A DNA stretch of 16,346 nt from contig CANDHX010000007.1 in the NCBI GenBank assembly GCA_947384645.1, forward strand, positions 1 to 16,346. The letters are read 5' to 3'. The notes beneath the pieces are model-generated. The model saw only the letters and a program-made list of their open reading frames with translations. It did no database searches and was not told where the DNA came from. Source of the DNA: an uncultured Mycoplasmatota bacterium (GTDB lineage: Bacteria; Bacillota_I; Bacilli_A; RF39; UBA660). The translations under genes were made by a program, and so were the position numbers. Within the stretch, counting starts at the first letter, position 1; each line of letters begins with the position of its first letter. This document shows, in pieces, positions 7,501 to 14,180 of this stretch.

Positions 7501-8153
7501 CCTTGTCAAATCACAAAGAACTGGAGATAAACGGAACTAAGAAAATAGAAATCTTAAAAGATGCTCCAACTATAGAAGAAGTATTCATTGAACAAGGCAA
7601 ACTAATGGTAGATGTTAAAGACGAAGAAAATGCTCTAAAGGATGCGAGAGTTGTTATTATCGGTAAAGACGAAGAAGTACTTTATAATGAACTTCTACAA
7701 GATAGTCCTATTACATTCGATAAAAAAGATAACACATCTTATACTATTAAAGTAATTGCCTCATACGACCTGGATACTAACGCATTAGGTAATGACGAAA
7801 ACGAATTTATAGATATCGCTTTGTTCGAAAAGTTAATCGATGAAAAAGTAGAGTATTTTGATGTATCAACAATAGCAAATATAACTCTAAAATACACGAA
7901 TGGCAAGTATGAAATCGACAAAGAATTCGTAACAGACTATGATTTAATCGACCTTTCTTCGTTAAAAGTCGAACTGCATTTAAGCGATGATAAGATTAAA
8001 AATTACGAAATAAAATCCTATATCATCGATAATCAAAAATTGATATTCACCTTAAAACAAGATGGTTGGATATTCTATCAAGACGATAAAGTATCGAACA
8101 ATTTAAAAGTCGAATATTCTAACTATAGAAAAGACGACGAGATTCAAGAATAG
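4569..8153 (+). CDS. Surface protein: signal peptide, cohesin-like, TM hairpin, dockerin, four repeats
   Basis: A 1194-aa envelope protein with no recognised name. Domains seen: signal peptide 1-20 (cleavage after NVFA); cohesin-like beta-domain about 21-155; Ser/Gly/Pro linker; TM helix about 181-200; short basic loop KKKFEDPKKRR (204-214); second hydrophobic segment about 215-233 ending in AFA; dockerin about 237-293. The dockerin has two calcium F-hands (D240, N242, D244, D251 and D274, N276, D278, D285). After it come four tandem repeats of about 200 aa (about 299-1090) and a final beta-rich stretch. Positive-inside topology puts cohesin and dockerin both outside, anchored by the hairpin. 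There is no LPXTG motif and no C-terminal TM. Cohesins bind dockerins, so self-assembly or a surface scaffold is plausible, but partner and substrate are unknown. The SD AAAGGAG is 7 nt upstream. It is monocistronic. Confidence 0.88.
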   Translation: MKRLKLLILLMLFIPLNVFATIKSEIVLENKDLYRGDKLTVTIKLHQDSNKDYINVIKGVIDFDESLFKGIDEESITVKNGWKDYVYNKDTHAIVLINKYGSTLNEEVITFEMDLKDKINPASTLIGFKDAVVSNKEGEYELDDKDSNVSINISLSDLSGGKNPAPSYGKDLKTSRAHSYHLLMIIVLDLVIAIILVLMYNSLKKKFEDPKKRRTLMLGLCLIEVLACGVAFATEVKRGDLNSDKKIDYEDVTLLANHLVNANMLSNFKFENADMNKDGYITAADLAILVDICTEKKPLVAKLSSTEIENTNYEKGSMIDLRFLAEVTDDEEIEYVLIDGKKYKVQKVENKKNEYRVELDAKETAKNYKYNVEEVILSNGKTAKVDYETTVTVLKDIPSIKAFSSKENLSSSSMNVALTIEDADSALTSSTYELKDNKGNIVQNGRLEKGKNALSLKLANAINYKLVIKLSYDRGGTKEQYKSTIEDSYDLKIITDYRLKIDNLTLMQNDLYTDELEKSLDTYLVFTSTNVSGYAPKKVLIDGNEYTTYKLGNNKYRVKIPNSFLSTGTLNLKKVTLSNGKVILVDNTINYSFLKEKPKVTLLSNEEDISKDTLNAKFSLEDTDLALSKLTVRLYDENNSLLSEEPIDKDNLDINLKTGNTSKYTIKVFADYDRLSGSNHSYRDALLYEQTIPAKLKVNLVNHRVDNKYPEKNSIINLLYELNSNYKVNVKNFIIDNIIYDVSKTSLDTYRVELDSKDTSGVKTFNTQKVIFDNGMEYDLDENISVDVLKDYPALEKFSIKENREERKLEINFDIFDREETLDKGRIVLRDKTTDEIKDEQNIIQGKNTVEFTLENAVKYNIELLIDVTLDSETLEEESPNKKKDYKLYEVEYMIVTDYKLEVKSIEAIKEGKVTNYFKKSEPIKFQIEETHLTDYVPIKVKVDGLEYDLSLENDKYTFTMEGFENSGVKTLKFESLTLSNHKELEINGTKKIEILKDAPTIEEVFIEQGKLMVDVKDEENALKDARVVIIGKDEEVLYNELLQDSPITFDKKDNTSYTIKVIASYDLDTNALGNDENEFIDIALFEKLIDEKVEYFDVSTIANITLKYTNGKYEIDKEFVTDYDLIDLSSLKVELHLSDDKIKNYEIKSYIIDNQKLIFTLKQDGWIFYQDDKVSNNLKVEYSNYRKDDEIQE
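5463..7838 (+). repeat. Four diverged tandem protein repeats of about 200 residues
   Basis: The repeats are visible in protein, not as identical DNA. Three anchors recur in order. First is V-IDG-Y (VLIDGKKYKV 336, VLIDGNEYTT 539, FIIDNIIYDV 733, VKVDGLEYDL 941). Second is LSNGK (377, 577, FDNGM 772, LSNHK 979). Third is LKD-P (393, 593, 788, 995). Spacing is about 200, 195 and 207 for the last two anchors. Each unit has two parts, before and after LKD-P; the second usually contains a D-D-AL motif and a late Y-I-V--YD. The divergence suggests old duplications. They look like Ig-like or similar beta-sandwich modules used as spacer or binding arms; the fold is inferred. Confidence 0.8.
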
Positions 8154-8179
8154 ACTTTTCGATAAGGGAAGTCTTTTTT
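8152..8179 (+). terminator. Rho-independent terminator overlapping the surface-protein stop codon
   Basis: AGACTTTTC (8152-8160) pairs with GGGAAGTCT (8166-8174) around a 5-nt loop, with two G-U pairs, followed by six T (8174-8179). The 5' arm starts within the TAG stop at 8151-8153. Confidence 0.83.
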
Positions 8180-8191
8180 GAGCGATAAAAA

Positions 8192-8220
8192 TAGATTATT
8201 TAAAGAAAAAATAGTATACT
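8192..8220 (+). promoter_or_regulatory. Possible promoter of exoA
   Basis: TATACT (8215-8220) is a good -10. The hexamer 17 bp upstream, TAGATT (8192-8197), is a poor -35. A promoter is expected here because a terminator lies just upstream, but the exact boxes are uncertain. Confidence 0.4.
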
Positions 8221-8251
8221 TTAAAATAGATATAAAAAAGGAAGTGTAAAT

Positions 8252-9004
8252 ATGAAATTAGTATCGTGGAATGTCGCAGGACTAAGAGCTTGCCTTAAAA
8301 AAGGATTTGTTGAGTTCTTCGATGAAGTCGATGCCGACGTAGTCTGTCTACAAGAGGTCAAAGCTACAAAAGGCCAATATGACTTTCACCCGATAAATTA
8401 TAATGAGTACCTGTTTCCAGCAAAAAAGCCGGGATACTCAGGAACACTTATCTATTCTAGAATAGAACCGCTAAATGTAAAATATGGAATAGGCGTAGAT
8501 AAATTCGACGATGAAGGTCGGACAATTATATTAGAGTTCGAAAAATTCTTTCTTTTAAATCTTTATGTTCCAAACGTCAAAAGAACTTTAGAGAGAATGG
8601 ATGAACGCATGGAATGGGAAAATTATATATTGAAATATTTAAAAGAACTCGAAAAGAAGAAGCCTGTAGTAATGTGTGGAGACTTCAATGTTGCCCATAC
8701 AGAAATGGACATTAAAAATGCCAAACAAAATATAGGTAATGCAGGATTTACCTATGAAGAAAGAGAAAAGTTTACAAGACTCTTGGATAGTGGTTTCATA
8801 GATACTTTTAGATATTTTAATAAGGACTTAAAAGACGCTTACACTTGGTGGAGCTACAGAAAAGGCGTACGTGAGAGAAACATCGGTTGGCGAATCGATT
8901 ACTTTTTAGTATCCAGTTCGTTTATAAAAGCGATAGATAGCCCTGTCATATACAAAGACATCTATGGAAGTGACCACTGTCCAATAGGACTAACTATAAA
9001 ATAA
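8252..9004 (+). CDS. exoA: Exodeoxyribonuclease III / class II AP endonuclease
   Basis: A cytoplasmic base-excision repair enzyme that cuts 5' of abasic sites and trims 3' blocks, of the endonuclease/exonuclease/phosphatase (EEP) fold. The 250 aa match the ExoA/Xth family. Active-site residues are visible in order: N7 in WNVAGLRA, metal ligand E35 in LQEVKA, Y105 in NLYVPN, D144 and N146 in GDFNVAHTE, D216 in GWRIDYFLVS, and D241/H242 in the terminal GSDHCPIGL. The YSGTLIYSR and RNIGWRIDY blocks are typical of the bacterial AP-endonuclease branch rather than of sphingomyelinase-like EEP proteins. The SD AAGGAAG lies 7 nt before the ATG. It appears monocistronic, with a terminator upstream; I saw no convincing terminator downstream. 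Confidence 0.95.
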   Translation: MKLVSWNVAGLRACLKKGFVEFFDEVDADVVCLQEVKATKGQYDFHPINYNEYLFPAKKPGYSGTLIYSRIEPLNVKYGIGVDKFDDEGRTIILEFEKFFLLNLYVPNVKRTLERMDERMEWENYILKYLKELEKKKPVVMCGDFNVAHTEMDIKNAKQNIGNAGFTYEEREKFTRLLDSGFIDTFRYFNKDLKDAYTWWSYRKGVRERNIGWRIDYFLVSSSFIKAIDSPVIYKDIYGSDHCPIGLTIK

Positions 9005-9171
9005 CATATCGAATAGCAAAAAGTATTGTAATATAGCTAGAAATGTGCATTTCGACTTTAAAACTCACACTCAAATGTTTACAAAATCGCCTACCTAAAA
9101 GTTTTTTAAAAAAATAGAATTTTTAAAAGATATAAAAAAGATACTATTTATTAAAAAAATACAGTTTAGAG
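9005..9171. other. AT-rich intergenic region upstream of the lon promoter
   Basis: No gene is visible. An inverted repeat, GAAATG-TG-CATTTC (9040-9053), has no following T-run and so is not an intrinsic terminator; it could be an operator. A- and T-tracts at about 9101-9117, 9134-9139 and 9153-9159 precede the lon promoter and could act as an UP element or bend the DNA. I did not find HrcA (CIRCE) or CtsR-type heat-shock operators. Confidence 0.4.
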
Positions 9172-9200
9172 TTTACTTTTTAAAGTGTTTTAATTATAAT
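9172..9200 (+). promoter_or_regulatory. Sigma-A promoter of lon
   Basis: TTTACT (9172-9177) and a perfect TATAAT (9195-9200) are separated by 17 bp. The expected transcription start is near 9207, leaving a short leader of about 26 nt before the TTG start codon. Confidence 0.78.
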
Positions 9201-9232
9201 AAAAACCATTAATCAAGGGCGAGGTGAAAACT

Positions 9233-11524
9233 TTGAAAAACACATACCTTATACTCATTCTTCGTGACCTCTTCCTTTTCCCTAATCAGGAAATAAAACT
9301 GGAATTTTCTAATGCTCTATCGAAGCAAATAATATATACGGCTCAAAAAAACTTCGCTGGAGAACTCATACTATCCAGTCCAAAAGAAGAAAATAACTCA
9401 GTAAAAACTATCAAAGATATCGAAAAAATAGGCTCTTTTTGTAAGATAAAAAATGTGTTAGATCTACCAAATGGGAACATAAGAGTAACTCTAAGAGGAG
9501 TCAAAAGGACAAAAATCACTAGCCTTGAAATAGGACCAGATAACATGCTTTATTCGCTCAAAGAACCGATCGAAAATTCAGTATACAATTTAGATGAAGA
9601 GCTTGCTTTCTCTCGCAAATTAAAAGACCTAGCTAAAAAATATGTCGAAGTAAATTCTCGGACTTCTAATACCTTAATCGGCATAATAAAAAACATTACT
9701 AATTTATCCAAACTGACAGATATAATTGCTGCCTCTCTAGAATTAAACAACAAACAAAAATCGAAACTTTTTAAAGAGACCGACTATTATAAAAGGGCTC
9801 GCATGCTCATCACGATTTTAAATAATGAAATCATGTCTATAGAACTCGAAAATAAAATCGAAGAAGAGGTAAGAGAACACTTTGAAGCTAACGAAAAAGA
9901 AATAATAATAAGAGAAAAAATAAAATCGTTATCTGATGAATTGGGAATCGAAAACGACAAAAAAAGTGAATGTGCAAACTTCCTAAACATCATCGAAAAT
10001 CTAAAGATTAAAGAAAACATCAAGACGAGTATGAGAAGAGAAGTAGCCACTTTTGAAGCGACTTTAGAAAGCTCTCCAGAATACGGTAGCCTTAGAAGTC
10101 ACTTAGAATTCATAACTGGCCTTCCATGGAATAAAAGCTCAAAGGATGAGACGGATATCAAAAAAATCGACGACCATTTAAATGAACTTCACTATGGATT
10201 AAATAAAGCCAAAGAGAGAATAGAAGAATACATGGCTTTGCGAAAAAAGAACAAAAGTCTCTATAGTCCTGTCCTATGTTTAATAGGGCCTCCAGGAACT
10301 GGAAAGACGACATTTGCAAGAGAACTAGCCGGTTCTACACATCGTGAATTCGTCAAAGTTAGCGTTGGTGGTTTAAATGACTCCTCAGAATTGATAGGGC
10401 ACAGGCGTACCTATATAGGAGCAGGTCCCGGAAAAATAATGGAAGGAATCAGAAAATGTGGAGTCAATAATCCCATAATACTGATAGATGAAGTAGACAA
10501 AATGGTCAAAGACTATAAAGGAGACCCCTCTAGCATATTGCTCGACATCTTAGACCAAAACCAAAACAAAGAATTTGTCGACAACTATGTCCAAGAACCT
10601 TTCGATTTGAGTAATGTTTTGTTTATTTTAACGGCCAATGAAGAATCTAAAATACCTAGAGCTTTATACGATAGATTAGAAGTAATCGAAGTTGCCAGCT
10701 ACACTCTTTTTGATAAAGTAGAAATTGCTAAAAATTATACTCTTCCTAGACTAGGTAAAGAATACGGATTCGATTATAAAAAGATTAAAATACCAGAAGC
10801 TGTCATAACTAAGATAATAGTCGATTATACGAAAGAGGCTGGTGTTCGTGAACTTGAAAGAAAGATTTCCAGTATCATAAGAAAGGTCTTAATAAAGGGA
10901 ATAGATAACCAAGTCGTCATCAAAGAAAGCGATTTAGAAAAATACTTGGGTAAGGATAAATTTTCCAATTTTACAAACCTCTATACGGATAAGGGCGTTG
11001 TAAACGTTCCTGCATTCACGTGTTCTGGAGGATGTCTTCTGAATATCGAAGTAGCACTATATCCAGGATGTGAAAAGATTATCTCGACGGGAACTCTTGG
11101 CAAAGTCATGCAAGAAAGTGCGATAGTTGCAACGAGTTTTCTTAAAAACAACGCTAAAATGTTAAAATTGGATACCAAAAAACTAACGGAAACGATGCAT
11201 ATACATGCTCTCGATGGAGCTACTCCAAAAGATGGACCAAGTGCAGGACTAGGAATTGCCATAGCAATTACAAGCGAAGTAACCGGTCAAAAGATTCCAA
11301 ATGAAATAGCCTTCACAGGTGAAATGACTCTAAAGGGACGAATTTTAAAAGTAGGGGGAATAAAAGAAAAAATAATTTCTTCTTATAACAATGGCGTTAA
11401 AAAAATCTACATGCCGAGTGAAAATATAATAGATTTAGAAAAAATACCTAAAAAAATATTGAAATCCTTAGACATAATAGCTGTCAATTCATTTACAGAA
11501 GTTTACAATGATATATTCGAATAA
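9233..11524 (+). CDS. lon: ATP-dependent protease Lon
   Basis: A homo-oligomeric AAA+ serine protease of the cytoplasm that degrades damaged and short-lived regulatory proteins. Numbered from TTG 9233 (763 aa): LonN substrate domain about 1-200 (opening LILRDLFLFPNQEI), helical linker to about 300 with SPEYGSLRSHLEFITGLPW, Walker A GPPGTGKT (352-359, K358), Walker B ILIDEVDK (416-423, D419, E420), and C-terminal protease with S670 in DGATPKDGPSAG and K711 in GGIKEK. Both halves of the Ser-Lys dyad are present. I start at TTG 9233 because GAGGTG (9221-9226) is 6 nt upstream; the GTG at 9224 lies inside that SD. The usual WTPVGG-type entry to the protease domain reads FTCSGGCLL, adding two cysteines. 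It has its own promoter, and a hairpin begins 5 nt after the stop. Confidence 0.96.
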   Translation: MKNTYLILILRDLFLFPNQEIKLEFSNALSKQIIYTAQKNFAGELILSSPKEENNSVKTIKDIEKIGSFCKIKNVLDLPNGNIRVTLRGVKRTKITSLEIGPDNMLYSLKEPIENSVYNLDEELAFSRKLKDLAKKYVEVNSRTSNTLIGIIKNITNLSKLTDIIAASLELNNKQKSKLFKETDYYKRARMLITILNNEIMSIELENKIEEEVREHFEANEKEIIIREKIKSLSDELGIENDKKSECANFLNIIENLKIKENIKTSMRREVATFEATLESSPEYGSLRSHLEFITGLPWNKSSKDETDIKKIDDHLNELHYGLNKAKERIEEYMALRKKNKSLYSPVLCLIGPPGTGKTTFARELAGSTHREFVKVSVGGLNDSSELIGHRRTYIGAGPGKIMEGIRKCGVNNPIILIDEVDKMVKDYKGDPSSILLDILDQNQNKEFVDNYVQEPFDLSNVLFILTANEESKIPRALYDRLEVIEVASYTLFDKVEIAKNYTLPRLGKEYGFDYKKIKIPEAVITKIIVDYTKEAGVRELERKISSIIRKVLIKGIDNQVVIKESDLEKYLGKDKFSNFTNLYTDKGVVNVPAFTCSGGCLLNIEVALYPGCEKIISTGTLGKVMQESAIVATSFLKNNAKMLKLDTKKLTETMHIHALDGATPKDGPSAGLGIAIAITSEVTGQKIPNEIAFTGEMTLKGRILKVGGIKEKIISSYNNGVKKIYMPSENIIDLEKIPKKILKSLDIIAVNSFTEVYNDIFE

Positions 11525-11526
11525 TG

Positions 11527-11555
11527 TTAAAACTTCGCCATATATTTTATATAAT
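11527..11555 (+). promoter_or_regulatory. Possible promoter of the LCP gene inside the hairpin loop
   Basis: A perfect TATAAT lies at 11550-11555 in the hairpin's apical region. A weak -35, TTAAAA (11527-11532), is 17 bp upstream. Transcripts starting near 11562 would lack the 5' arm and keep the SD free. Confidence 0.4.
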
Positions 11556-11575
11556 TATATATAGGTGAAGTTTTT
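11529..11575 (+). terminator. Hairpin across the lon/LCP junction: lon terminator that also buries the LCP gene's SD
   Basis: AAAACTTCGCC (11529-11539) pairs with GGTGAAGTTTT (11564-11574), an 11-bp stem with one G-U pair. The AT-rich interior can extend it by about 6 bp. The 3' arm ends in TTTTT (11571-11575), as in an A/U-paired intrinsic terminator. The same 3' arm contains the SD AGGTGA (11563-11568) of the gene starting at 11578. Termination efficiency cannot be judged by eye. Confidence 0.6.
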
Positions 11576-11577
11576 AT

Positions 11578-13134
11578 ATGAAAGAAAAAAGACCTAATGA
11601 AAATGTTACAAGAGTTAAAAAAAATACTCACCCTAAAAATGAAGTCATCGTAGCATCTTCTAAAAAAAATGTCAACAACACTAATAAGAGTCAAACTGCC
11701 AAAAAAACTAAAAAAAGAAAGCCGATGAAGCATAGAAGGCTCTTTAGACTTACTAGCCTATTATTACTCATCACGACCTTCATTTTCTTGATAAATTTGG
11801 GACGCATGAATTTTCTCGGTGTAAAATATATGTCTATCCTTTGTCTAATTATTTTTATATTTGAATTTATAATTCTCTTTACACTTAATAAAAGGTTCAA
11901 GGTGATTTTAAAAATACCTTTTTTCCTGATGTCTATACTATTGTCAGCTCTATTTATTTTTGGAATATATAACTTAAACATAACGGCAACCTTTATAGGT
12001 AAAATGGTTAGTGCCTCTATCAAAGAAGAAAGATACGAAACGTATGTTTTAAACGATAGTGAATATTCATCGATTGAAGATTTAAACGAAAAAACAATAG
12101 GAATTTTAGATAATGGAAGCGAAACTTTGGACGATGCTATCAAGCTTCTCAAAAAGAGAGTAACTTTTAAAAAAGAAGATATTTATAAAGATATCGAAGA
12201 TTTGATGAACGATTGCATAAATCGAAAAGTAGATGCCATATTTTTGAGCAATTCGATGATTGAATTTACGAATTCGCAATATACAGATATGTTTAATCGC
12301 TTTAAAAAAATAAATGACTTGACTGTTTCTATTAAAGAAAATATCAAAAAAAGCGATGTGGATGTTACTAAAGACCCATTCCTAATCTATGTAAGCGGCA
12401 TCGATACATATGGTTCAATCAATACGGTTTCTAGAAGTGACGTCAACATGTTAATCGCCGTAAATCCTAAAACTGAAAAAATTCTCTTAGTAAATACGCC
12501 ACGTGACTTCTACGTTAAACTCCATTCCAAAAAAGCATTCGATAAACTTACTCATGCAGGAATTTATGGAACCGAAGAATCGCTAAAAACTTTAGAAGAC
12601 TTATATGCCACAGATATAGATTTTTATCTTAAAATTAACTTCAGTTCACTTATTAAAATAGTGGATGCAATAGGAGGAGTAACCGTTAACTCTAAATTCA
12701 ATTTCAGTTATGACGGCTTCGACTTCCATAAGGGTTCAAACAGATTAAACGGAGCGGGTGCACTAGCGTTTTCAAGATACAGAAAAACTTTGCCGGGAGG
12801 CGATATCTCTCGTGGAGAAAATCAACAAGCTGTCATAAAAGCTATTATAGAAAAGATTATGAACCCGAGTATCATCAGTAAGTATTCAAAAATACTTGAT
12901 TCGATGAGCAAATCATTCGTCACAAATATGAGTGAAGAAGACATTTATGCACTTGCTAAATTTCAACTTAATAAAAATCCTAAGTGGAAAATCGACAGTC
13001 AAAATGCTACGGGTTCTAATTCTTATGAGACTACGTACTCAGCAGGAAAAGCAAAACTATATGTTATGTTGCCAAATGAACAATCTGTAACAGATGTCAA
13101 ACACAAATTAAACGAAATTTTAGAAGAAGATTAA
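11578..13134 (+). CDS. LytR-CpsA-Psr (LCP) family glycopolymer transferase with extra N-terminal domain
   Basis: LCP enzymes move undecaprenyl-linked anionic polymers such as teichoic acids or capsule onto peptidoglycan at the outer membrane face. The 518 aa comprise a Lys-rich cytoplasmic tail (1-55), three TM helices (about 56-74, 83-103, 110-131), an extracellular domain about 155-250, then the LCP domain about 262-425. LCP signatures are GIDTYGS (274-280), SRSDVNMLIAVNPKT (285-299), NTPRDFYV (306-313, R309/D310), AIGGVTV (364-370), AFSRYRK (397-403, R400/R402) and DISRGENQQ (409-417, R412, Q416). The 155-250 region (IEDLNEKTIGILDNGS, later RKVDAIFLSNS) resembles half of a type 2 solute-binding fold, a fusion I infer from wording. 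Older annotations call such proteins LytR transcriptional regulators; that role is not supported here. The SD AGGTGA lies within a hairpin shared with the lon terminator. Confidence 0.93.
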   Translation: MKEKRPNENVTRVKKNTHPKNEVIVASSKKNVNNTNKSQTAKKTKKRKPMKHRRLFRLTSLLLLITTFIFLINLGRMNFLGVKYMSILCLIIFIFEFIILFTLNKRFKVILKIPFFLMSILLSALFIFGIYNLNITATFIGKMVSASIKEERYETYVLNDSEYSSIEDLNEKTIGILDNGSETLDDAIKLLKKRVTFKKEDIYKDIEDLMNDCINRKVDAIFLSNSMIEFTNSQYTDMFNRFKKINDLTVSIKENIKKSDVDVTKDPFLIYVSGIDTYGSINTVSRSDVNMLIAVNPKTEKILLVNTPRDFYVKLHSKKAFDKLTHAGIYGTEESLKTLEDLYATDIDFYLKINFSSLIKIVDAIGGVTVNSKFNFSYDGFDFHKGSNRLNGAGALAFSRYRKTLPGGDISRGENQQAVIKAIIEKIMNPSIISKYSKILDSMSKSFVTNMSEEDIYALAKFQLNKNPKWKIDSQNATGSNSYETTYSAGKAKLYVMLPNEQSVTDVKHKLNEILEED

Positions 13135-13139
13135 AAAAT

Positions 13140-13167
13140 AAGCTCAAAGTAAAAAAAGAGCTTTTTT
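13140..13167 (+). terminator. Rho-independent terminator after the LCP gene
   Basis: AAGCTC (13140-13145) pairs with GAGCTT (13158-13163) over a 12-nt A-rich loop, followed by six T (13162-13167). The stem is short but properly placed 5 nt after the stop. Confidence 0.65.
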
Positions 13168-13182
13168 CTATTTACAGATTAC

Positions 13183-13211
13183 TTTAAATATATCATAAAC
13201 TGTGTTAAAAT
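13183..13211 (+). promoter_or_regulatory. Promoter of fmt, extended -10
   Basis: TTTAAA (13183-13188) and TAAAAT (13206-13211) are separated by 17 bp, with TG at 13203-13204 making an extended -10 (TGTTAAAAT) very like that of rplS (TGTTAAGAT). The -35 is weak, as is usual with extended -10 promoters. Confidence 0.6.
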
Positions 13212-13238
13212 AACTCTTGAAAAGAGACGTGATTTTAA

Positions 13239-14180
13239 ATGAAAAACTTAAAAGTTGTATTCATGGGAACACCCGATTTTGCCATTTCTATCTTAGAAAA
13301 ACTCATAGAAAATGTAGAAGTTATCCTCGTTGTAAGCCAACCAGATGCACTAGTCGGAAGAAAGAAAATTATTACTCCTTCTCCTGTAAAAAAATATGCC
13401 ATGGAAAATGGGCTAAAAGTATTTACACCTGATAAAATTAGAGAAGATTACGATTCGATATTAAATTTAAACCCGGATATGCTTATAACGTGTGCATATG
13501 GTCAGATAATACCTAAAGAAATACTCGATTTTCCAAAATACGGATGCATAAACGTTCATGCTTCACTGCTTCCCAAATTAAGAGGAGGCGCTCCTATCCA
13601 AAGAGCAATAATGTCCGGATACAAAACTACAGGAATAACTATTATGCATATGGACGAAGGCATGGATAGTGGAGATATAATTACTCAAAAAGAAGTTGCC
13701 ATAGAAGAAGATGATACCCTAGAAACATTGAGCGAAAAGTTAAAAATAGTTGGGGCTAACCTTTTAATAGAAACTATACCTCTAATACTTTCTAACGAAG
13801 CTCCTAGAGCAAAACAAAACGAAGCGGATGTAACATTCGGTTATATCATCAAAAAAGAAGATGAATACTTAGATTTTGATAAAACGACTTCTTTAGTATA
13901 CGACCACATAAGAGCACTCTCGCCAAATCCAGCAGCATTTTTTACCATGGATGATAAAAAGGTAAAAATCTATAAAGCAAGAAAAGGGAATTCTAAAGGA
14001 AAAATTTCGACTATCAATAACATTTATAAAGATGGAATAGGCATCGGCACTAAAGACGGGGAGATAATAATTACCGAAATAAAAATAGAAGGAAAAAACA
14101 AAGTTCTGGTAAAAGATTACCTAAATGGAATAGATAAAGAGAAATTAAAAGGGTTGGTCGTAAATGTTCGAAAAAATTAA
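13239..14180 (+). CDS. fmt: Methionyl-tRNA formyltransferase
   Basis: Transfers a formyl group from 10-formyltetrahydrofolate to Met-tRNA(fMet), giving the initiator tRNA. The 313 aa match the family. The N-terminal Rossmann-like catalytic domain opens VVFMGTPDFA (6-15). It contains the catalytic triad equivalents N105 and H107 in NVHASLLP and D143 in MDEGMDSGDI, the tRNA/folate loop SLLPKLRGGAPI (109-120), and TFGYIIKKEDEYLDF leading into the C-terminal beta-barrel tRNA-binding domain (about 205-313). The SD is weak (GAGACGTGA region 13224-13232), so the ATG at 13239 rests mainly on family alignment: start MKNLKVVFMGTPDF is standard. The usual partners def and priA are not adjacent. The last 17 nt overlap the next gene. 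Confidence 0.97.
   Translation: MKNLKVVFMGTPDFAISILEKLIENVEVILVVSQPDALVGRKKIITPSPVKKYAMENGLKVFTPDKIREDYDSILNLNPDMLITCAYGQIIPKEILDFPKYGCINVHASLLPKLRGGAPIQRAIMSGYKTTGITIMHMDEGMDSGDIITQKEVAIEEDDTLETLSEKLKIVGANLLIETIPLILSNEAPRAKQNEADVTFGYIIKKEDEYLDFDKTTSLVYDHIRALSPNPAAFFTMDDKKVKIYKARKGNSKGKISTINNIYKDGIGIGTKDGEIIITEIKIEGKNKVLVKDYLNGIDKEKLKGLVVNVRKN

Noticed and set aside
5217..8153. Separate gene for the dockerin-repeat half starting at ATG 5217
   Set aside because: No SD precedes that ATG (the upstream bases are A-rich with no GGAG-type core) and the frame is continuous with the cohesin part. A fused protein is the simpler reading, with possible post-translational cleavage kept as a finding.
11691..12152. 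153-codon open frame on the minus strand
   Set aside because: It lies fully inside the LCP gene, whose domain signatures are unmistakable. It has no supporting SD or promoter and looks like a hydrophobic mirror of the TM-coding region.
13217..13432. 71-codon plus-strand frame rich in Cys, Arg and Lys
   Set aside because: It overlaps the start of fmt in another frame, has no good SD and no recognisable zinc-ribbon spacing; a shadow of fmt.
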